Shown piece by piece: positions 38,161-46,704 of a DNA stretch of 64,000 nucleotides; within the stretch, counting starts at the first letter, position 1, and every line of letters starts with the position of its first letter. The DNA is from Mesostigma viride (lineage: Eukaryota; Streptophyta; Mesostigmatophyceae; Mesostigmatales; Mesostigmataceae), in contig RPFO01000702.1 of assembly GCA_009746045.1 (NCBI GenBank), positions 494,001 to 558,000 on the forward strand, read 5' to 3'. A program made the translations under genes and the position numbers. The notes beneath the pieces are model-generated. The model had not been told where the DNA came from and ran no database searches. It worked only from the letters and a program-made list of their open reading frames with translations.

Positions 38161-39435
38161 TTATAAGGTTCTTTTAACGTGACCAGTATATAGCTGGCGC
38201 GGCCTCGTAATTTTGAATTCTTGATCTTCCCACATTTCTTTCCATTGAGAAACCCAGCCGGCTGTTCGTGCTACGGCAAATAATACTGTAAACATAGAAG
38301 CGGGAATTCCCATGGCTTTGTATATTATGCCTGAATAAAAATCTACATTCGGATATAGTTTTCTTTCGATAAAATATTCATCATGGAGAGCTATTTTTTC
38401 TAGTTCCATAGCTATTTCAAGCATTGGATTACCTTTTAATTGACCTAGTTCTTCAAGAACCTCTTTGCAAGTTTCTCTTAGTACTTCTGCTCTTGGATCA
38501 TAATGTTTATATACTCTATGTCCAAAACCCATCAAACGGAAACTGTCATTTTTATCTTTTGCACGTTTTATATAAGTCGGGATATTATCAACTGAGCCTA
38601 TTTCTGCCAACATTTTTATTACCGCTTCATTAGCTCCGCCGTGAGCTGGTCCCCACAAAGATGCAATACCTGCACTAACAGCAGCAAAGGGATTTGATCC
38701 AGATGATCCGCAAGTGCGTACGGTTGAAGTAGAAGCATTTTGCTCATGATCTGCATGTAAAATAAAAATTTTATCTAAAGCTTTAGCAAGTACAGGATTT
38801 ACCTTGTACTTCTTGCTCGGTGAGGCAAACAGCATGTGTAGAAAATTTTCGGTAAAATGTAGCTCATCTAATGGATACACAAAAGCCTGGCTAAGTGAAT
38901 ATTTATAAGTCATTGCAGCAATGGTTGGCATCTTGGCAATCATTCTATGCGCTGCTAACTCTCTTCCTTCTATTGAAGTCATATCAAGGCTCTCATGATA
39001 AAAAGCAGAAAGAGAACCTACTACCGATAATATAACAGCCATGGGATGTGCTGAATGACGGAAAGCACCGAAAATATTCCTTGTTTGTTCATTAACAAGA
39101 GCGTGATAGGCAATATCCTCTCTAAAATCTTTATACTGTGTTGCATTAGGTAGCTCACCATGGAGCAGAAGGTGTGATACTTCAAGGAAATTCTTGTTTT
39201 CAGCAAGTTCCTTTATGTCATATCCTCGATGCCTTAATATCCCATTATCGCCGTCGATATAAGTAATATTAGAAGTGCATGATGCCGTAGACATGAAACC
39301 AGGATCATAAGTGAAGTAACCGGTCTGGCTATATAATTTTGTAACATCTATCACATCCTGACCAATCGAAGCTTTTTTAATTGGTAATTTATGGACTTTA
39401 TCCTTGATTTTAAGTTCTGCAAATTCTTCGCTCAT
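38161..39435 (-). CDS. gltA: Citrate synthase
   Basis: This 424-residue protein has the standard length of type II (hexameric) citrate synthase. The motif [13 protein letters not shown] carries a catalytic histidine. The [16 protein letters not shown] block and the [20 protein letters not shown] segment are also typical. It condenses oxaloacetate and acetyl-CoA to start the TCA cycle. A GAGGT ribosome site precedes the ATG. gltA is a standard typing marker in Rickettsiaceae, so it is the best single gene here for placing the organism. Confidence 0.97.
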   Translation of the reverse strand: MSEEFAELKIKDKVHKLPIKKASIGQDVIDVTKLYSQTGYFTYDPGFMSTASCTSNITYIDGDNGILRHRGYDIKELAENKNFLEVSHLLLHGELPNATQYKDFREDIAYHALVNEQTRNIFGAFRHSAHPMAVILSVVGSLSAFYHESLDMTSIEGRELAAHRMIAKMPTIAAMTYKYSLSQAFVYPLDELHFTENFLHMLFASPSKKYKVNPVLAKALDKIFILHADHEQNASTSTVRTCGSSGSNPFAAVSAGIASLWGPAHGGANEAVIKMLAEIGSVDNIPTYIKRAKDKNDSFRLMGFGHRVYKHYDPRAEVLRETCKEVLEELGQLKGNPMLEIAMELEKIALHDEYFIERKLYPNVDFYSGIIYKAMGIPASMFTVLFAVARTAGWVSQWKEMWEDQEFKITRPRQLYTGHVKRTL

Positions 39436-39524
39436 TGTATACCTCTTGGTTTATCTACTTAGCCATTTACTAGAATTTTTAATTGTAGTTTATTGCTGAA
39501 AGAATTTACAACCAAAATAGTATA

Positions 39525-40370
39525 TCAAATAGTTTCTTCGATAAATTGTTGTATCTTTATTAAATCAAACCAGGTGTCCTTTTTTTTAGCAGGTTGCCTA
39601 AGAAGATAAGCTGGGTGAAAAATAGCCATAGTGGTAATGGGCTGTGGCAAATAGTTATTTTGATAAAAATGTTTAGTATTCCTGGCTGTATTAATGCTAG
39701 TTTTATCACCGAATAGACCGGTAACGGCCGTGCTGCCTACGCAAATGATTAGTTTAGGATTTATAAGAGCAATATGCTTTTCCAAAAATGGCTGGCAAAT
39801 ATTTATTTCCTGTTTTGTAGGTTTTCTATTTGCTGGTGGTCGCCAAAAAACTGTATTAGTTATATATATATTTTCCTTTCTGGATAGTTTAACTGTAGAA
39901 AGCATTATATCTAGCAGCATACCGCTTTCACCGCAGAAAGGAATGCCCAATTCATCTTCTTTTGCTCCTGGTGCTTCGCCTATTAACATTATTTTTGCTC
40001 CCGGATTACCATCTGCGAAAACGGTATTTAGTGCAAAATTTTTCAAAGTGCAACCGTTAAAATTGGCAACTATTTCTTTTAACTTATCCAATGAACTGAT
40101 ACTATCTGCCAAAGATCGTGCTTCTTTAACGCTTGATACTTCTTTATCCACGTCATTATTATTAATAACAGTTAGTTTCTCTGCGGTATGGAATTTTGTT
40201 GATTCATTGACCATAATTGTATCAGAACCTATTTCTTGCTTCTTGTTGTAGTGGCCTTTTAATTCGTTAATAAGAGAAATATCACTATCTTTTTTTGTAG
40301 AAAAATAATATTCTATACCAATTGATTTAAGCCATTTTATATATTCTAATTTTTGAGCTATATTGTTCAT
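39525..40370 (-). CDS. Uracil-DNA glycosylase, family 4
   Basis: This 281-residue protein has the family 4 catalytic motif GEAPGAKEDELGIPFCG near residue 130 and the late motif MAIFHPAYLLRQPA. The N-terminal 90 residues vary, as in alphaproteobacterial members. The start of the domain has NGCTLKNFA, with a probable iron-sulfur ligand cysteine. Other cysteines at CQPF and CVGS match the cluster pattern. It removes uracil from DNA in base-excision repair. It is divergent from the rluD-like gene. Confidence 0.9.
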   Translation of the reverse strand: MNNIAQKLEYIKWLKSIGIEYYFSTKKDSDISLINELKGHYNKKQEIGSDTIMVNESTKFHTAEKLTVINNNDVDKEVSSVKEARSLADSISSLDKLKEIVANFNGCTLKNFALNTVFADGNPGAKIMLIGEAPGAKEDELGIPFCGESGMLLDIMLSTVKLSRKENIYITNTVFWRPPANRKPTKQEINICQPFLEKHIALINPKLIICVGSTAVTGLFGDKTSINTARNTKHFYQNNYLPQPITTMAIFHPAYLLRQPAKKKDTWFDLIKIQQFIEETI

Positions 40371-40435
40371 AGGTATTTTACTTATAAGTTAAAGGTTTTT
40401 AGCTGGTAAATCAATATTAATCATTGTCCTATAAT

Positions 40436-41395
40436 ATGTCCCGACATAATTTTATTATCCCTGAAAATTTAGATGGTTTAAGAGTAGATAAAGCTTTGAC
40501 TTTATATTGTGGCGATACTTCAAGAAGCCAAATTCAAAAAGCTATCAAGCACCAAAAACTGCTGCTAAATGGCCAGATTGTTTCAAACTTATCGTTACGA
40601 GTCAAAAAAAACGATGATATTGATCTGCTTCTTGAAGAAGAAGTACAACCAGGAATCGTATCGTCTAACATTCCTCTTGATATCATTTACGAGGATAATG
40701 ACTTAATAGTATTAAATAAATCATCCTCCATGACAGTCCACCCAGGAGCTGGTGATTATAAAGATACTTTGGTTAACGCTTTGCTGTACCATACTGATAA
40801 ATTATCGGATGAAGGGGGAGAAATTAGACCAGGTATTGTTCATAGGTTAGATAAAAATACTTCGGGTTTAATGGTTGTAGCAAAAAATAATGCAGCCCAT
40901 CGAGGACTCGCTACACAAATTGAATCAAGAACGCTTAAAAGAAAATATAAAGCTTTGGTTTGGGGAATAATCAAGCCTCCCGAGGGGATCATAACTCAAC
41001 CGATGGCTCGAAGTAAATTAGACCGAAAAAAGATGACTACCGTAAAATCAGGAGGTAAAGCTGCAATTACCCATTATAAAACATTAGAGATTTTTAAAAG
41101 CGGTATGTTCAGTTTGGTTGAATGTAGCCTTGAAACTGGTAGAACTCATCAAATTCGTGTTCATTTAAGCCATATCGGCCATTCGATAGTAGGAGACCAA
41201 ACTTATGGAAATAATAAGAGGAAAACCACAGGCTGTCCCGAGACTCTAAGGGAGGTGCTTATTAAATTTGACCATCAAGCTTTGCATTCTTTTTATATCA
41301 GTTTTATTCATCCTATAACTGAGGTATTGATGGAATTTGAAAAAGAATTGCCGGTTGATTACAATAACCTCATAACTTGCTTAAAAACAAGTTAG
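40436..41395 (+). CDS. rluD: Ribosomal large subunit pseudouridine synthase (RluD-like)
   Basis: This 319-residue protein has an N-terminal S4 RNA-binding domain (RVDKALTLY to about residue 65). A catalytic domain follows with the aspartate in HRLDKNTSGLMVVAK and the TGRTHQIRVHL motif. RluD modifies U1911, U1915 and U1917 in 23S rRNA helix 69; RluC or RluA-type specificity is possible. The ATG at 40436 is preferred to the TTG at 40424. It is followed closely by the solute-binding lipoprotein gene. Confidence 0.87.
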   Translation: MSRHNFIIPENLDGLRVDKALTLYCGDTSRSQIQKAIKHQKLLLNGQIVSNLSLRVKKNDDIDLLLEEEVQPGIVSSNIPLDIIYEDNDLIVLNKSSSMTVHPGAGDYKDTLVNALLYHTDKLSDEGGEIRPGIVHRLDKNTSGLMVVAKNNAAHRGLATQIESRTLKRKYKALVWGIIKPPEGIITQPMARSKLDRKKMTTVKSGGKAAITHYKTLEIFKSGMFSLVECSLETGRTHQIRVHLSHIGHSIVGDQTYGNNKRKTTGCPETLREVLIKFDHQALHSFYISFIHPITEVLMEFEKELPVDYNNLITCLKTS

Positions 41396-41456
41396 TTGAC
41401 TTTAACTGTGTTTGTAAATAAAGTCTTTGTAAAAATTGCAATTTCTTGCCATTAAA

Positions 41457-42200
41457 ATGAAAAAACTAAGCATTTTACTACCTATCTTATTTTTATTGCT
41501 ATTGCCGGCTTGTTCCGATAATAAGAATGATCATGTCTGGATTGCTGGCACTAGTGCTGATAATCCACCGTATGAATTTATGCAAAATGGTGAAATAGTT
41601 GGATTTGATATTGATCTTATTAATGAGATCGGAAAATTTTTAGGCAAAAAACTCGAATTTAGAAACATGGAGTTCCACAGTTTGCTTGCTGCTCTTTCTA
41701 CTAACAGCGTGGATCTAGTTATCGCTGGTTTATCTAATACACCAGAACGATCCTCAAGAGTGGACTTTTCTATTACTTATATTTCTTCGGAAATTGCAAT
41801 TTTATATAGAAAAGAGGATAATTTTACTAATTGTAAGGATTTAAAAGGTAAAAAAGTAGGAGCCCAACTCGGTACCACATGGAACTTAATTGCTAATGAG
41901 CTAGCTACAGCCAACGATTTTACTGTTACTTCTTTATCCGGTAATTTAATGCTTGTAGAAGAACTAAAATCCAGACGTATTGATGCGTTAGTTTTAGAAG
42001 AAGCTCAAGCTAAAAAATTCATAGAGATTTATCCAGATTTGGCTAGATTTGCTGAGAAAAATTTAAGCTCCTCATTTGCTATTGCGATGCCAAAAAATTC
42101 GCCTCACAAACAGGATATAGATCGTGCAATTAAAGCCCTTAAAAATAATGGAACAACTCAGGCTTTAGCTAAAAAATGGGGATTAGCTGGTGCAAAGTGA
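41457..42200 (+). CDS. Amino acid ABC transporter substrate-binding lipoprotein
   Basis: This 247-residue SBP_bac_3 family protein has a lipobox (LPAC) ending a hydrophobic signal of about 19 residues. The two-lobe fold contains NPPYEFMQNGEIVGFDIDL near the start, SNTPERSSRVDFS in the ligand region and KKWGL at the end. It would deliver a polar amino acid to a GlnPQ-type transporter. No permease or ATPase gene is adjacent, and glnPQ lies 33 kb away in the window. The ATG at 41457 is chosen over the TTG at 41436 because it starts the signal peptide (KKLSILLPILF). Confidence 0.9.
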   Translation: MKKLSILLPILFLLLLPACSDNKNDHVWIAGTSADNPPYEFMQNGEIVGFDIDLINEIGKFLGKKLEFRNMEFHSLLAALSTNSVDLVIAGLSNTPERSSRVDFSITYISSEIAILYRKEDNFTNCKDLKGKKVGAQLGTTWNLIANELATANDFTVTSLSGNLMLVEELKSRRIDALVLEEAQAKKFIEIYPDLARFAEKNLSSSFAIAMPKNSPHKQDIDRAIKALKNNGTTQALAKKWGLAGAK

Positions 42201-42666
42201 CGAATTTAAAGCTGCAGTCGGAAAGTATCCTACTGGCATAACTATTGTCTCCACCAAACATGGCAATAGATTTTATGGATTTACGGCTAATTCTTTTACT
42301 TCGGTTTCTCTTGATCCTGCTTTGATTTCGTTTTGTTTAAATGTAAAATCCGCTAGTTTCGAAGCTTTTTTCAATATAAAATATTTTGCAATTAATATTT
42401 TATCAACCTCTCAGATAGATTTAGCAACACGCTTTGCTTCTTCAAATATTGACAAGTTCCAAAATGTCAGTTTTACAGAAAATAATTTTGGTGTACCCCT
42501 GATAAGTAATGTTTTAAGCTGGATAGAATGCGAGAAATATAAGCATGTAGAATGCGGCGATCATTATATTTTCATAGGTAAAGCATTGAAAGTAACAGTA
42601 AATAACAATTTGGATTCTATTTCTCCTCTTGTTTATTATGGAAAGTCTTATAAAGAACTAAAATGA
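42190..42666 (+). CDS. Flavin reductase family protein
   Basis: This 158-residue protein of the flavin reductase (FMN-binding split barrel) family begins with a GTG at 42190 inside the lipoprotein gene. It contains KYPTGITIVST, FYGFTANSFTSVSLDPALISFC and a C-terminal YYGKSYKEL. These residues form the FMN pocket of NADH:flavin oxidoreductases such as HpaC. It overlaps dapB by four bases (ATGA) and the upstream gene by 11 bases. The partner monooxygenase is not in the window, so its role is unknown. Confidence 0.88.
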   Translation: MQSDEFKAAVGKYPTGITIVSTKHGNRFYGFTANSFTSVSLDPALISFCLNVKSASFEAFFNIKYFAINILSTSQIDLATRFASSNIDKFQNVSFTENNFGVPLISNVLSWIECEKYKHVECGDHYIFIGKALKVTVNNNLDSISPLVYYGKSYKELK

Positions 42667-43409
42667 GCATTATTAATATTGGATTACATGGAGCTTCTGG
42701 AAGGATGGGAGCAGCAGTTACGGAAGCTATTGCAAGGCAAAGCGATAAATTTGATCTGGTTACGAAATTTTCAAAACACCGAAATAATTATACATTATTG
42801 GATTTTTGTCTAGCTTCCGATATAATAATTGATTTTTCATCTGCGGACGCATTAGAAAACCTGCTTAAGGTATCTACCGAAACTGATAAAAAACTAGTTA
42901 TAGGTACTACAGGCTTATCTAGTACTCATCTTAAGGAAATTGAAAAAGCTTCAAAATCAATTGCAATATTATATTCTCCCAACATGAGTATAGGCGCAAA
43001 TCTAGTAATAGAGATGGCTGGAAAAATATCCAGAATTTTAGAAGATTATGATGTTGAGATTATTGATATTCATCACAGGCATAAAAAAGATTCTCCTTCC
43101 GGAACTGCTATTGCTATTGGCCAAAACATAGCTAAACATAGAGAGCAAAAGTTTGGAGAAGTTGCCGTTTTTGATAGGGTTAATAAAGGGATGAGGAAGG
43201 ATGGTGATATAGGTTTCTCTGCTCTTAGATCAGGAGGAATTTGGGGAGAGCATGAAGTAATGTTTGCAGGATCTACTGAAGTAGTTACTATAGGCTCTAG
43301 AGCTTTAAGTAGAGAGGTATTTGCAAATGGGGCTTTATTTGCGGCAAGGTGGTTAAGTTCCATAACTGAGCCTGGTCTTTACCTAATGCAAGATATCTTC
43401 AAGATTTAA
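42663..43409 (+). CDS. dapB: 4-hydroxy-tetrahydrodipicolinate reductase
   Basis: This 248-residue enzyme has an N-terminal Rossmann motif GASGRMGAAV near residue 10. The family signature is EIIDIHHRHKKDSPSGTA, with the catalytic histidine pair and lysine. The GGIWGEHEVMF motif follows. It makes tetrahydrodipicolinate for diaminopimelate and lysine. dapD and dapE lie 6.3 kb downstream on the same strand, while dapA is not in the window. Confidence 0.95.
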   Translation: MSIINIGLHGASGRMGAAVTEAIARQSDKFDLVTKFSKHRNNYTLLDFCLASDIIIDFSSADALENLLKVSTETDKKLVIGTTGLSSTHLKEIEKASKSIAILYSPNMSIGANLVIEMAGKISRILEDYDVEIIDIHHRHKKDSPSGTAIAIGQNIAKHREQKFGEVAVFDRVNKGMRKDGDIGFSALRSGGIWGEHEVMFAGSTEVVTIGSRALSREVFANGALFAARWLSSITEPGLYLMQDIFKI

Positions 43410-43508
43410 TTTTAGTTAGGGGCTAGTTTATAGAAGTGCTTTTGTACTCTAGTGATTTGCAATTATATATTTGGTTTATTAAAATAAAACCAGTTTCGCA
43501 TTAGAAAG

Positions 43509-44072
43509 TTAAAAATTTTGCAAGTGCAAAAGGGATTTAATAGATGGTTTATTGTCTGATAATTGATAGCTGATGAGGGCAGTAACCATATGGACAAAAG
43601 CATTTGTAACCGATCTATGCCTTAAATGCTCAAATTTGCCTAGCAATTTGATTTTGCCGAAGACTGATTCTATTAATGCTCGTTTGAGTAATAATATTTT
43701 ATCAATCAAAGACATAAGCTTATTTTTCATATTTTTCTTCACTCTGGTGATTATAAAGATTCCTTGTTCTAAAAGCTCTCTGAATAACTCTTGAGAGATA
43801 TAGCCTCTATCGCCAAAAACCTTGCCAAACAAACCTTTAATCATAAGCTTTAATTGCGCTCTATCATCTTTATTACCGGAGCTAAACGATGCTTTGATTA
43901 TGCCGCCTCTTTGATTGATCAATAAATGCAATTTTAAGCCGTAAAACCAACCTTTTGTCGTCTTGCTACGCGCTGCAATTCCTGCAGAAACTCTGTGCAT
44001 AGAAATACGATAACGTTTACACACCTCAAAGCTACTTGAGTCAATAAAAGATATGCCGTCGCATTTATCCAT
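43509..44072 (-). pseudogene. Truncated IS982-family transposase
   Basis: The open frame of 187 codons begins at an internal methionine and corresponds to the C-terminal part of an IS982 DDE transposase. It has GISFIDSSSFEVC with the first catalytic aspartate, GWFYGLKLHLLI, VFGDRGYIS with the second, and ESVFGKIK with the glutamate. The N-terminal hundred or so residues are missing, and an in-frame TAA lies four codons upstream. I found no convincing terminal inverted repeats. It is a dead remnant between dapB and glmM and the only clear mobile trace in the window. Confidence 0.85.
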
Positions 44073-44246
44073 TGCAAACTTTTATAGATTCAATTTATCT
44101 TGCCAAAGAAAAAAATATTGGTAATATAGAGAGAATATCAGTCAACTTGCTATTAACTTATCAAGCTGCCTGATTTTTTTCAAGTCGTAACTAGTACATA
44201 TTATAGTTTTCGACTAACAAGTTCTATTTTCTCATTTAACTAAGAT

Positions 44247-45629
44247 TTATTTAGAGTTCTCTAATAAAGATTGAATTTCATTTTCTATTTTATTCTGCAT
44301 CTCCGTTAGTAAATTTTGAGCCAAGTCGGCATTTTGGCTTTCAACCATTAACCTTATTATTGGTTCTGTCCCAGATTGGCGTATTACAACTCTTACGCTT
44401 TTGGCGTAACGCTCTTGGTAGAACTTGCTAATTTCCTCGATTTTTTCGCCTCGTAAGGTTGTAAATTTGTGGTAATATTTATGGTCGTAGCGAATATTAC
44501 GAGTAAATTGTGGTACTGGTACAAATTTATTGAGTACCTTACTTATAGGATTTTGTGCTTGCCTATACATAGCAAGAACTCCAAGAGCAGCCTTAATTCC
44601 ATCTCCTGTTGCTTGGTTTGATCCGATGATAATATGCCCGGATTGCTCTCCACCTAGATTGCAGCCTAATTCACCCATTTTTTCTACTACATATTTATCC
44701 CCCACACTTGTCCGTATAAGGTCTATTCCAATTGTTTTCAAATATAGCTCTAATCCCATATTAGACATGATAGTAGTAGTTACTAAGTTATTTCGTAATA
44801 AGTTGTTTTCTAGTAAATATTGTGCTAAAGAAGCAATTATTTGATCTCCATCTATTACTTGTCCATTTTCATCTACTACTACAACTCTATCGGCATCCCC
44901 ATCTAATGCGATTCCGAGATCCGCTTTATGTTCTACTACTTTCTGGGTTAGCAATTGCGAATCCATAACCCCGCACTTCTCATTAATGTTAAAACCTGTA
45001 GGGCTTATCTCGCATGCAATAACCTCTGCTCCCAACTCATGAAACACTTTAGGTGCAATATCGTAAGCTGCTCCATTAGCGCAATCGACCACTAATTTTA
45101 TTCCATCTAATTTTAGATTAGGCGGGAATGAGTATTTTACATGTTCAATATAACGTCCACGTGCATCTCCTAGTTTTAGAGCTTTTCCTAAGTCATGATA
45201 TTCTGCTACATATCCTGATAAGTCAGTATGCATTAATTGTTCAATTTTTCTTTCTAACTCGGAAGAAATTTTATGGCCTGAAGATTGAAAAAATTTAACA
45301 CCATTATCGTAATAAGGATTATGCGAAGCTGAAATCATCATACCAAGGTCTGCTCTCAAGCTTCTTACCAACATTGATATTGCAGGTGTGGGCATTGGCC
45401 CTATTAATACTACATTCACACCCATTGAAATAAACCCCGAAGTTAATGCGGATTCTAGCATATAACCGGATAATCTTGTATCCTTCCCTATCACTATAGT
45501 TGCTTTCTTTCCAAGAAAATCACAAGCTATAGATGTTGCTCTTGCCAATTTTATCATAATTTCTGGAGTGATAACGCCGGTATTACTTCTCCCTCTTATT
45601 CCATCTGTACCAAAATACTTTTTTAGCAT
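44247..45629 (-). CDS. glmM: Phosphoglucosamine mutase
   Basis: This 460-residue alpha-D-phosphohexomutase has the phosphoserine motif ISASHNPYYDNG near residue 100, metal loop DGDADRV near residue 245, sugar loop GEQSGH and the C-terminal phosphate-binding RQSGTEP. It converts GlcN-6-P to GlcN-1-P. It is divergent from the glmU-like gene by only about 80 bases, and glmS follows on, so three consecutive steps to amino-sugar precursors are encoded side by side. Confidence 0.95.
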   Translation of the reverse strand: MLKKYFGTDGIRGRSNTGVITPEIMIKLARATSIACDFLGKKATIVIGKDTRLSGYMLESALTSGFISMGVNVVLIGPMPTPAISMLVRSLRADLGMMISASHNPYYDNGVKFFQSSGHKISSELERKIEQLMHTDLSGYVAEYHDLGKALKLGDARGRYIEHVKYSFPPNLKLDGIKLVVDCANGAAYDIAPKVFHELGAEVIACEISPTGFNINEKCGVMDSQLLTQKVVEHKADLGIALDGDADRVVVVDENGQVIDGDQIIASLAQYLLENNLLRNNLVTTTIMSNMGLELYLKTIGIDLIRTSVGDKYVVEKMGELGCNLGGEQSGHIIIGSNQATGDGIKAALGVLAMYRQAQNPISKVLNKFVPVPQFTRNIRYDHKYYHKFTTLRGEKIEEISKFYQERYAKSVRVVIRQSGTEPIIRLMVESQNADLAQNLLTEMQNKIENEIQSLLENSK

Positions 45630-45712
45630 AATTATTTCCTTTGCTTTTCGTATAAATTTTGTGTAAACTGCAGCATTTTACACCATTTATAATAAAGAGT
45701 ATATCTGTTTTC

Positions 45713-46702
45713 ATGGATCATAAGGTTTTTTTCATAGATTCGGAATATAGTACCTATGTGGTAGCAGCTAAAATGATAAAGCAATTTGCTCGAGATACCA
45801 TTAGCTGTGGTAAACTAAAAACGTCTTTACCTCATGATAGTGTGCTGCTTGTTAAAACTAATCTTATAGGCCTTACTGACCAAACTATTGAATCATTGGT
45901 TGAAAAGAAGAAAAACCATAAGGTGCTAATTGGCTTATTGGATTCTGAACCTTGCATAGCTCTGGTTAATGTTAATTTATTAAACGATTTTTCACACGAT
46001 ATTAACTTATTTTATGATAATATTAATCCAGAATGGTTGTGTTGTAATCTAGATTCATTTGAGCTTAAGCTATTAAATAGTAATTCCAAAGTGGTTGCTT
46101 TTGCTCAAGAAATACAAAATAGGTTGCGAAAAGATGCAATTGACAGGGGAGTATATTTACAAGATCCAGATACCACATATTTATCATATGATACTACTTT
46201 TGGAAAGGATGTATTAGTCGAACCTAACGTCTATTTTGGCCATAAGGTTAGAATAGATAGTAATGTTCATATTAGAGCTTTTTCTTATTTAGAAGGCGTG
46301 GAAATAGAGAAAGAATCTAAAATAGGGCCATTTGTGAGGATAAGAGGTGAGACCAGGATAGGAAGTAATGTAAAAATAGGGAATTTTGTTGAAATAAAAA
46401 ATTCTACCTTCGGTATCGGTACAAAAGCATCTCATTTATCCTATATAGGAGATGCCACAATTGGCAGTAATGTAAACATAGGTGCTGGGGTGGTTACTTG
46501 TAATTATGACGGCTTAAAAAAGTACAAGACAGTAATTAAAGATAATAGTTTTATTGGCTCTAACAGTTCTTTAATCTCACCTCTTACAATTGGATGTAAT
46601 TCACTTATAGGGGCTAGTTCCTTTATCAATAAAGATGTTCCGGACTACACTTTTGCTATTGGTCGGAGTCAACAACTTATGAAACCTAATAGGAGAAAAT
46701 AG
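45713..46702 (+). CDS. glmU: Shortened GlmU: acetyltransferase domain with a degenerate N-terminus
   Basis: The 329-residue protein from the ATG at 45713 keeps the GlmU acetyltransferase domain. It has a left-handed beta-helix from about residue 165 with VEPNVYFGHKV, RIRGETRIG and the catalytic-region SHLSYIGDATIG and NYDGLKKYKT. The front 150 residues only faintly recall the uridylyltransferase domain (DSVLLVKTNLIGLTDQTI in place of the GDVPLI region) and lack the LAAGxGTRM nucleotide site. Full GlmU has about 450 residues. It should make GlcNAc-1-P but probably not UDP-GlcNAc. A TTG start at 45659 is less likely. Confidence 0.85.
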   Translation: MDHKVFFIDSEYSTYVVAAKMIKQFARDTISCGKLKTSLPHDSVLLVKTNLIGLTDQTIESLVEKKKNHKVLIGLLDSEPCIALVNVNLLNDFSHDINLFYDNINPEWLCCNLDSFELKLLNSNSKVVAFAQEIQNRLRKDAIDRGVYLQDPDTTYLSYDTTFGKDVLVEPNVYFGHKVRIDSNVHIRAFSYLEGVEIEKESKIGPFVRIRGETRIGSNVKIGNFVEIKNSTFGIGTKASHLSYIGDATIGSNVNIGAGVVTCNYDGLKKYKTVIKDNSFIGSNSSLISPLTIGCNSLIGASSFINKDVPDYTFAIGRSQQLMKPNRRK

Positions 46703-46704
46703 AT

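Noticed and set aside
43490-44246. Terminal inverted repeats of the IS982 remnant
   Set aside because: GTTTCGCATTAGAAAGTT on one side and GTTTTCGACTAACAAGTT on the other look alike, but they are in the same orientation, not inverted.
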